From: an uncultured Actinomycetes bacterium
GTDB lineage: Bacteria; Actinomycetota; Actinomycetes; Actinomycetales; Bifidobacteriaceae
Assembly: GCA_900314875.1 (NCBI GenBank)
Contig: OMWX01000001.1
Span: 1 to 64,000 of the forward strand
Direction of reading: 5' to 3'
DNA: 64,000 nt
How positions within the stretch are numbered: the first letter of the stretch is position 1; each line of letters starts with the position of its first letter. A program made the translations under genes and the position numbers. A model generated the notes under the pieces. The model was not told where the DNA came from. It saw nothing but the letters and a program-made list of their open reading frames with translations, and did no database searches. Positions 59,739 through 64,000 of this stretch are shown piece by piece.

Positions 59739-60503
59739 TTGAGGCTTGTTGTTGATTCGCTGTGCGTGTCGTATGGGGATAAGCGGGTTTTGAAGGGCGT
59801 CTGTGCCGGTTTTGATACTGATAACGTGTATCTGGTAGTGGGTATGAACGGTTCGGGCAAGACTACTTTGTTTAATGCGGTTAATGAGCTTATTTCTGCG
59901 GATTCGGGCAGGGTTTTCATAGAGAATTCGGACGGTTCTGCCGATGCCGGTTCTGCTGATGCTTCTGTTTTGTGTTCTTTGGGGGATGCCGGTTTTAAGA
60001 AGCGGCTGTTTTATGTTCCGTCTGATTTTTATCTTCCCGAATACATGTCGGGGGTGGAATATTTAAGGTTTGTTCTTAAGTGGTATCCTTCTGCTTCTTT
60101 TGAGCTGGCTTCTGTTCTTTGCCGGGTTTTGGATATGAATGCTGCGGCGAGGAAGCGTATCGAGTCTTATTCTTTCGGTATGAAGAAGAAGATTCAAATT
60201 ATTGCCGCGATTGCTTCGAATGCGGATTTTGTTTTGGCTGACGAGCTTTTTTCCGGTCTTGATTTTGAGACTGTTCTTTTGCTTCAGGAGATTATTGAGA
60301 CTGTTCGCAAGGGCAGGTGTTTTGTGCTTGTTACTCATGATGCGGGCACGGTTCAAAAGTATCCGGGTTTTGTGTCTGTTATGAGGGATGGGTGTCTTGA
60401 AAGGTTTGACGGCGGTCCGGGGCAGCTTCTTGATTATATGAGGAGGGCCGGGGATATTGACGGGAAGGTGAGGCAGGTTGAACGATACGCTGTTTCTTTA
60501 TAG
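59739..60503 (+). CDS. ABC transporter ATP-binding protein (peptide cassette)
   Basis: About 254 residues. Walker A VGMNGSGKTTLFN, a degenerate signature SYSFGMKKKIQ in place of LSGGQ, Walker B FVLADELFSGLDFE and the switch histidine in VLVTHDA. The weak signature is typical of ABC-2 exporters that move peptides or provide immunity. TTG 59739 is chosen because GGAGG (59728-59732) stands six bases before it and the ABC fold begins at once; an ATG at 59685 would add 18 basic residues. Codons end in T or G far more often than in neighbouring genes, suggesting foreign origin. It overlaps the permease by 26 bases. Confidence 0.88.
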   Translation: MRLVVDSLCVSYGDKRVLKGVCAGFDTDNVYLVVGMNGSGKTTLFNAVNELISADSGRVFIENSDGSADAGSADASVLCSLGDAGFKKRLFYVPSDFYLPEYMSGVEYLRFVLKWYPSASFELASVLCRVLDMNAAARKRIESYSFGMKKKIQIIAAIASNADFVLADELFSGLDFETVLLLQEIIETVRKGRCFVLVTHDAGTVQKYPGFVSVMRDGCLERFDGGPGQLLDYMRRAGDIDGKVRQVERYAVSL

Positions 60504-61821
60504 GTTTTTTATAAAGGATGCTTTGCGCGGGATTGCTGACAAGCCTTTCTTGCGGAAGAAATCCGGCAGGGTAATGCTGGGGACGGTTATAGTCGGCGCG
60601 TATGCTGCGTATATTTTCTTTAATGTTAAGTCTGTTGCGGATATGGGCATTAAAGCGGGGGATGTGAATGATTCGCTTTTAAACCTCACGCTCAGCAGCT
60701 TTGTCAATGTAATGACAATAGCCGCTTCTTTGATGTTTGTTTTCTCGCAAGCAAGTATGGTTATTACAAATCGCGCTTTGTTTTTTGCGAAAAAACTGCC
60801 TTTTAAAAACAAGGAAGTCTCAAGAGCGCAGGCATTGTTTAAAATCACGCTTGCGGCGGTCGGATATGAACTGTTTTTATTGTGTGCATTTTACGGAATA
60901 AAGCTGATTGCAAAAAATGCATGGCAATGGATTGCGGTTTTTCTGCTTTTGCATATGGTTTTTATCGTCACATATGGAATTTTGAATATTCTTCTTCAGC
61001 TGACTGTAAGAATTTTTAAACACAGAAAAGCTTCGACAGTTTATTTTATTGTCGTGTCTTTTTTGACGATGATGCATTTTGAAGAGACTCGTTTCACGGT
61101 CGATTATTTTTTTGGAAGATCGGGTTTTCAATATAATAATCTTCTTATAATATTTTTCGTTGCCGCATTTGTTTTATCTTCGATTGTAATTGCATTTCAT
61201 CTGCTGGCCGATTTGCGAGAGATTATTGTTTTTAAGCCGAAATTTATCTCGGTTCCCTGTCTGCCGATGCCGATTCGCGTTTCATGGCATTTGAAGGCGG
61301 TTTTAAGAACTCCTCACGCGTGCATAACCCTTCTTCTGTTTATTTTTCTGGTAATAGCCAGAGTGCAGTGGGGAACATATAAAGAATGCATGTATTCTTT
61401 TGTTGATTCCTGGCCTTTGACAGGAGTGATGTTTTTGCCTTACTGCGATTCGACGTTTGACATGCGGGTCATGAATCTGCATTACGGGATCAAACCTGTA
61501 AAAGAATGGTTTATGCTGATATCGACATTCGCGATTATCATGCTTCCCACTCTTGCTGTCGGACTGTTTTACGGAAGCAATGAAACAGTTTTATATTATT
61601 TTATGGGAATTTCTCTTTGCGCGGTCAGCACACTGATCGGGTTTATTTTCCCGCGTTCCAAAGGCGGCATGAACGAGTTTTTCTCCGCTCTTATTTTCAT
61701 GCTTGTAATAGTCATGTTAATCATTCTTATGAAAACCAGCTGGGGAATGTATTTATCCGCAGCTGTTTTCAGCGTTCTTATATATGTTTTCCTTAATGCC
61801 GACAGGAGACTTTCAAAATGA
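60478..61821 (+). CDS. ABC-type permease of the peptide cassette
   Basis: A 447-residue membrane protein with about ten to twelve hydrophobic segments, for example VMLGTVIVGAYAAYIFF, WIAVFLLLHMVFIVTYGIL and STFAIIMLPTLAVGLFYG. No soluble domain. Probable TTG start at 60478, inside the ATPase gene, with GGAAGGTGAGGCAGG before it. The stop overlaps the M50 gene in ATGA. Pairing with a small ABC ATPase indicates an exporter; the size exceeds the minimal six-helix ABC-2 permease. Confidence 0.85.
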   Translation: MNDTLFLYRFFIKDALRGIADKPFLRKKSGRVMLGTVIVGAYAAYIFFNVKSVADMGIKAGDVNDSLLNLTLSSFVNVMTIAASLMFVFSQASMVITNRALFFAKKLPFKNKEVSRAQALFKITLAAVGYELFLLCAFYGIKLIAKNAWQWIAVFLLLHMVFIVTYGILNILLQLTVRIFKHRKASTVYFIVVSFLTMMHFEETRFTVDYFFGRSGFQYNNLLIIFFVAAFVLSSIVIAFHLLADLREIIVFKPKFISVPCLPMPIRVSWHLKAVLRTPHACITLLLFIFLVIARVQWGTYKECMYSFVDSWPLTGVMFLPYCDSTFDMRVMNLHYGIKPVKEWFMLISTFAIIMLPTLAVGLFYGSNETVLYYFMGISLCAVSTLIGFIFPRSKGGMNEFFSALIFMLVIVMLIILMKTSWGMYLSAAVFSVLIYVFLNADRRLSK

Positions 61822-62228
61822 AGAAATCTGGGAAACAGAATATTGTCTCTGCAATGTGCAGACAGGCAGGTTATGCGGTCTGCGCTGCTGTGACGATTCA
61901 TGAATGCTTTCATTATGCGGTGGCTAAAATCTGCGGGGCAGATCCGCGTTTTAGCATTCAAAAACTGACTCCGTCGGTCTCATTTAAAAATCGGCACAAC
62001 GACCTGCATAACCTGCTTGTCGCTCTTGCGGGTCCTCTGCCGCTTGTCATAATCGGATTTTGCCTGATAAACCGCACTAATGCGCATACGACCATTTTTA
62101 TGCTCATGTGTCTGACCAACGTTTTTAATCTGATTCCTGTAACTGCCGACGGGCAGGTTATCCTGCTGTCGATAATCAACATGATAAAAAGCCGCAGTAA
62201 AAGTCGGAAAATAAGATTCGGTTCCTGA
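61818..62228 (+). CDS. Minimal M50 (site-2-protease-like) membrane protein
   Basis: A 136-residue membrane protein with the zinc-protease motif HECFH (His28, Glu29, His32) inside a hydrophobic helix, as in S2P proteases, and a later NLIPVTADGQ near 107-116 that matches the conserved NxxPxxxxDG motif carrying the third metal ligand. It is smaller than most M50 proteins, with about three or four helices. It is translationally coupled to the permease. In Bacillus the yyd peptide operon joins an M50 protein with an ABC ATPase and permease, so this may process or destroy the exported peptide. No RadSAM gene is present here. Confidence 0.82.
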   Translation: MKKSGKQNIVSAMCRQAGYAVCAAVTIHECFHYAVAKICGADPRFSIQKLTPSVSFKNRHNDLHNLLVALAGPLPLVIIGFCLINRTNAHTTIFMLMCLTNVFNLIPVTADGQVILLSIINMIKSRSKSRKIRFGS

Positions 62229-62304
62229 CAAAAAGCAGTATTAAGACAGCGCAATTATACGCAGCATCGGCTGTTCAATCATTTCTCTTGCGGAAATATC
62301 AGAA

Positions 62305-62346
62305 AAGCGTCTTTGCGCTTCCGAGCAAGAAAACGCAAAGACGCTT
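62305..62346 (-). terminator. Terminator of ppc
   Basis: AAGCGTCTTTGCG pairs perfectly with CGCAAAGACGCTT over 13 bp with a 16-base loop. On the minus strand it is followed by TTTTCTGATATTT, 18 bp after the ppc stop. Confidence 0.85.
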
Positions 62347-62363
62347 AAATCATTAAACTGACA

Positions 62364-64000
62364 TCAGCCCGTGTTCTGCAGACCTGCGGCGACTCCCGAC
62401 ACGGTGCACAGAATAAGGAATATGAAGTCCGCCTGGCGGCTTTCGCTCAGCTCTTCCTTGTCAGACAAGCGGCGCAGAGACTTCAGCGCATTAACCTGCA
62501 GAAGAGACAGCGCATCGACAAACGGAGAACGCAGACGCACAGCGCGGCCGAGAATATGACGATGCTGCAGCGGCCAGTCGTCTCCGACGATTTGAAGAAC
62601 CCACTTGCGCGTAAGCTTCATTTCTTTGAGAACCTTCGAAGAAAGATCCTCGCGGTCTCCCAAATCAAGATAAAGTCTGGCGATACGCTCGTCAGTTTTA
62701 GCCACAGACATTTCGATATTGTCGATAAATGTCGAGAAAAGCGGCCATTCGCTGTAAGCCTTGCGCAAAGTCTCCAAATCTCCGAAACTCTCGCAGGCAG
62801 AGCCGAAACCGTACCATGCTGCAAGATTGATTCGAGCCTGAGCCCAAGCGAAAACCCACGGAATCGTGCGCAAATCGTCAAGAGACTTCGCTCCCAGACC
62901 GCGCTTTGCCGGACGCGAACCGATAGGAAGCAAGCCGACCTCGGTAAGCGGCGTGACAGTCGAGAACCAGGGCGCGAAATTATCCGAATTAAGCAGATCC
63001 AGGAACTTTTCGTGCGACTTGTTGTTCAGACTCGCGGACATTTGAGAATACTTTTCTGTCATATCCGTGTTGAGCTTCTCAATGCTGGGAGCGGACTGAA
63101 GCAGAGTTGCCGCAGCAACTGACTCGATATGGCGAGAAGCGAGAATATTGTTGCCGTAACGCGCGAAAATAACTTCGCCCTGCTCTGTGAGCTTAAAACG
63201 ACAATTTACGGAACCTGCGGGCTGCGCGAGAACCGCGCGGTTTGCAGGACCGCCTCCGCGTCCTACCGCGCCTCCCCTGCCGTGGAACAGCGTCAGATCG
63301 ATGTCATTATCCTGCGCCCACTTGGCAATCTTCTCCTGAGCCCTGTGCAGAGCGAAAGTAGCTGTCGTCGGACCCGCATCCTTAGAAGAATCAGAATATC
63401 CGAGCATGACTTCCATATGACGGTTGGTCTGGTTAAGACGCGTCTGCACCTCGGGAATTTTGATTATCTCGTTAAGAACGTCAACAGAACCCTCAAGATC
63501 CTCAAGCTGCTCGAACAGCGGAATAACATCCAAAGCCGGCACATCCTCAGGATGAGCGAACGCGAGACGGTTCAGTTCGAACACATCGCGCACATTCTGA
63601 GCAGACTTTGTAAACGAAATAATGTAACGGCTGGCGGACTTCTTTCCGTTGCGCTTCTGAATAGAGCCCAAAGCGCGGAAAGTGTCCAAAACTTCGACGG
63701 TCATCGGCTGCAAATCGCCGCGTTCTCCGTTCAAACCGTGTTCGCGAATGTCGGTTATCGCATTCGAATGAACGATTGAATGCTGACGGAACTCCATTTC
63801 GACAAGATGGAATCCGAAAGTTTCAACCTGCCAGATAAGACGCTGCAAATCGCCGTAAGCCGCGCGAAGAGCGCCTGCATCGACAAGAGACTGCTGGACA
63901 ATGCGCAAATCATGCAAGAAATCTTCCGCGCTGTTGTACATCAGGTCCGCATCGCGGTCGCAAGTTGCCGCCAGACGATCTGCCATAACGATAAGCGCCG
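62364..64000 (-). CDS. ppc: Phosphoenolpyruvate carboxylase (3' part, truncated by window)
   Basis: Carboxylates phosphoenolpyruvate to oxaloacetate, refilling the C4 pool. About 545 C-terminal residues are visible; the full enzyme is about 900. Present are the substrate-binding VMLGYSDSSKDAGPTTA, the glycine-rich active-site loop FHGRGGAVGRGGG, QPAGSVNCRFKLTEQGEVI and the conserved C terminus AAGLQNTG. The reading frame stays open to the window edge, so the gene starts beyond position 64000. A strong terminator follows it. Confidence 0.97.
   Translation of the reverse strand, partial: ALIVMADRLAATCDRDADLMYNSAEDFLHDLRIVQQSLVDAGALRAAYGDLQRLIWQVETFGFHLVEMEFRQHSIVHSNAITDIREHGLNGERGDLQPMTVEVLDTFRALGSIQKRNGKKSASRYIISFTKSAQNVRDVFELNRLAFAHPEDVPALDVIPLFEQLEDLEGSVDVLNEIIKIPEVQTRLNQTNRHMEVMLGYSDSSKDAGPTTATFALHRAQEKIAKWAQDNDIDLTLFHGRGGAVGRGGGPANRAVLAQPAGSVNCRFKLTEQGEVIFARYGNNILASRHIESVAAATLLQSAPSIEKLNTDMTEKYSQMSASLNNKSHEKFLDLLNSDNFAPWFSTVTPLTEVGLLPIGSRPAKRGLGAKSLDDLRTIPWVFAWAQARINLAAWYGFGSACESFGDLETLRKAYSEWPLFSTFIDNIEMSVAKTDERIARLYLDLGDREDLSSKVLKEMKLTRKWVLQIVGDDWPLQHRHILGRAVRLRSPFVDALSLLQVNALKSLRRLSDKEELSESRQADFIFLILCTVSGVAAGLQNTG

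Noticed and set aside
58926-62363. Integrated phage or integron using the tRNA-Ala gene as attachment site
   Set aside because: No integrase and no duplicated tRNA 3' end were found; the cassette is only four small genes.

Overview
The window reads as a chromosomal replication-origin region of an actinomycete, most likely a member of Bifidobacteriaceae. The order pcnA (CCA) - Nudix - DUF6049-type - murJ - pseudokinase - trxB - parB - parA - rsmG - jag - yidC - yidD - rnpA - rpmH - oriC - dnaA - dnaN - recF - DUF721 (DciA) - gyrB - gyrA - DUF3566 is the classic actinobacterial dnaA neighbourhood, recognisable from Mycobacterium. The presence of phosphoenolpyruvate carboxylase, an FprA-type reductase, a G5/DUF348 lytic transglycosylase and the absence of sigM, trxC and cwlM from the cluster fit bifidobacteria. 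The DNA is AT-richer than most actinomycetes, DnaA boxes read TTATCCACA rather than TTGTCCACA, and many genes use TTG or GTG starts. Placement below family level cannot be made from this window alone.

Layout. 0-8.6 kb: a sirtuin, a gene-poor spacer with an 81-bp tandem duplication, threonine ammonia-lyase, an overlapping purA-crcB-crcB fluoride-exporter operon, a two-gene ABC transporter preceded by an 18-base homopolymer, tRNA-Gly(CCC) and an M48 protease. 8.7-16.8 kb: FprA reductase, a P1B metal ATPase, an HtrA protease, Tgt and tRNA-Leu(CAG). 16.9-21.5 kb: two very large polytopic membrane proteins. 21.8-26.1 kb: an rpfB-ksgA-ispE-like cluster in which ksgA and ispE are one continuous reading frame, followed by a LytR_C protein. 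26.2-36 kb: CCA-adding enzyme, Nudix hydrolase, DUF6049-like envelope protein, MurJ and a separate membrane pseudokinase (the part fused to MurJ in mycobacteria).

36-44.5 kb holds trxB, parAB with six perfect parS sites, rsmG, jag, yidC, yidD, rnpA and rpmH. The origin flanks dnaA on both sides (44.5-47.2 kb). dnaN-recF-DUF721-gyrB-gyrA-DUF3566 follow rightward. 56.5-64 kb: a CNNM/CorC-type membrane protein, a YgjP-type metallopeptidase, tRNA-Ile(GAT) and tRNA-Ala(TGC), then an accessory cassette (small single-pass membrane peptide, ABC ATPase, permease and a minimal M50 site-2-protease-like protein) and the 3' part of ppc.

How they work together: the centre couples replication initiation (DnaA, DnaN, RecF, DciA, gyrase), chromosome segregation (ParABS), ribosome and tRNA maturation (RsmG, RnpA, L34, Tgt, CCA enzyme) and envelope assembly (YidC, Jag, MurJ, pseudokinase). 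The most unusual items are the KsgA-IspE fusion, the peptide/ABC/M50 cassette next to the tRNA pair, a diverged pair of intergenic repeats bracketing the trxB-parAB-rsmG block, and the stand-alone pseudokinase.
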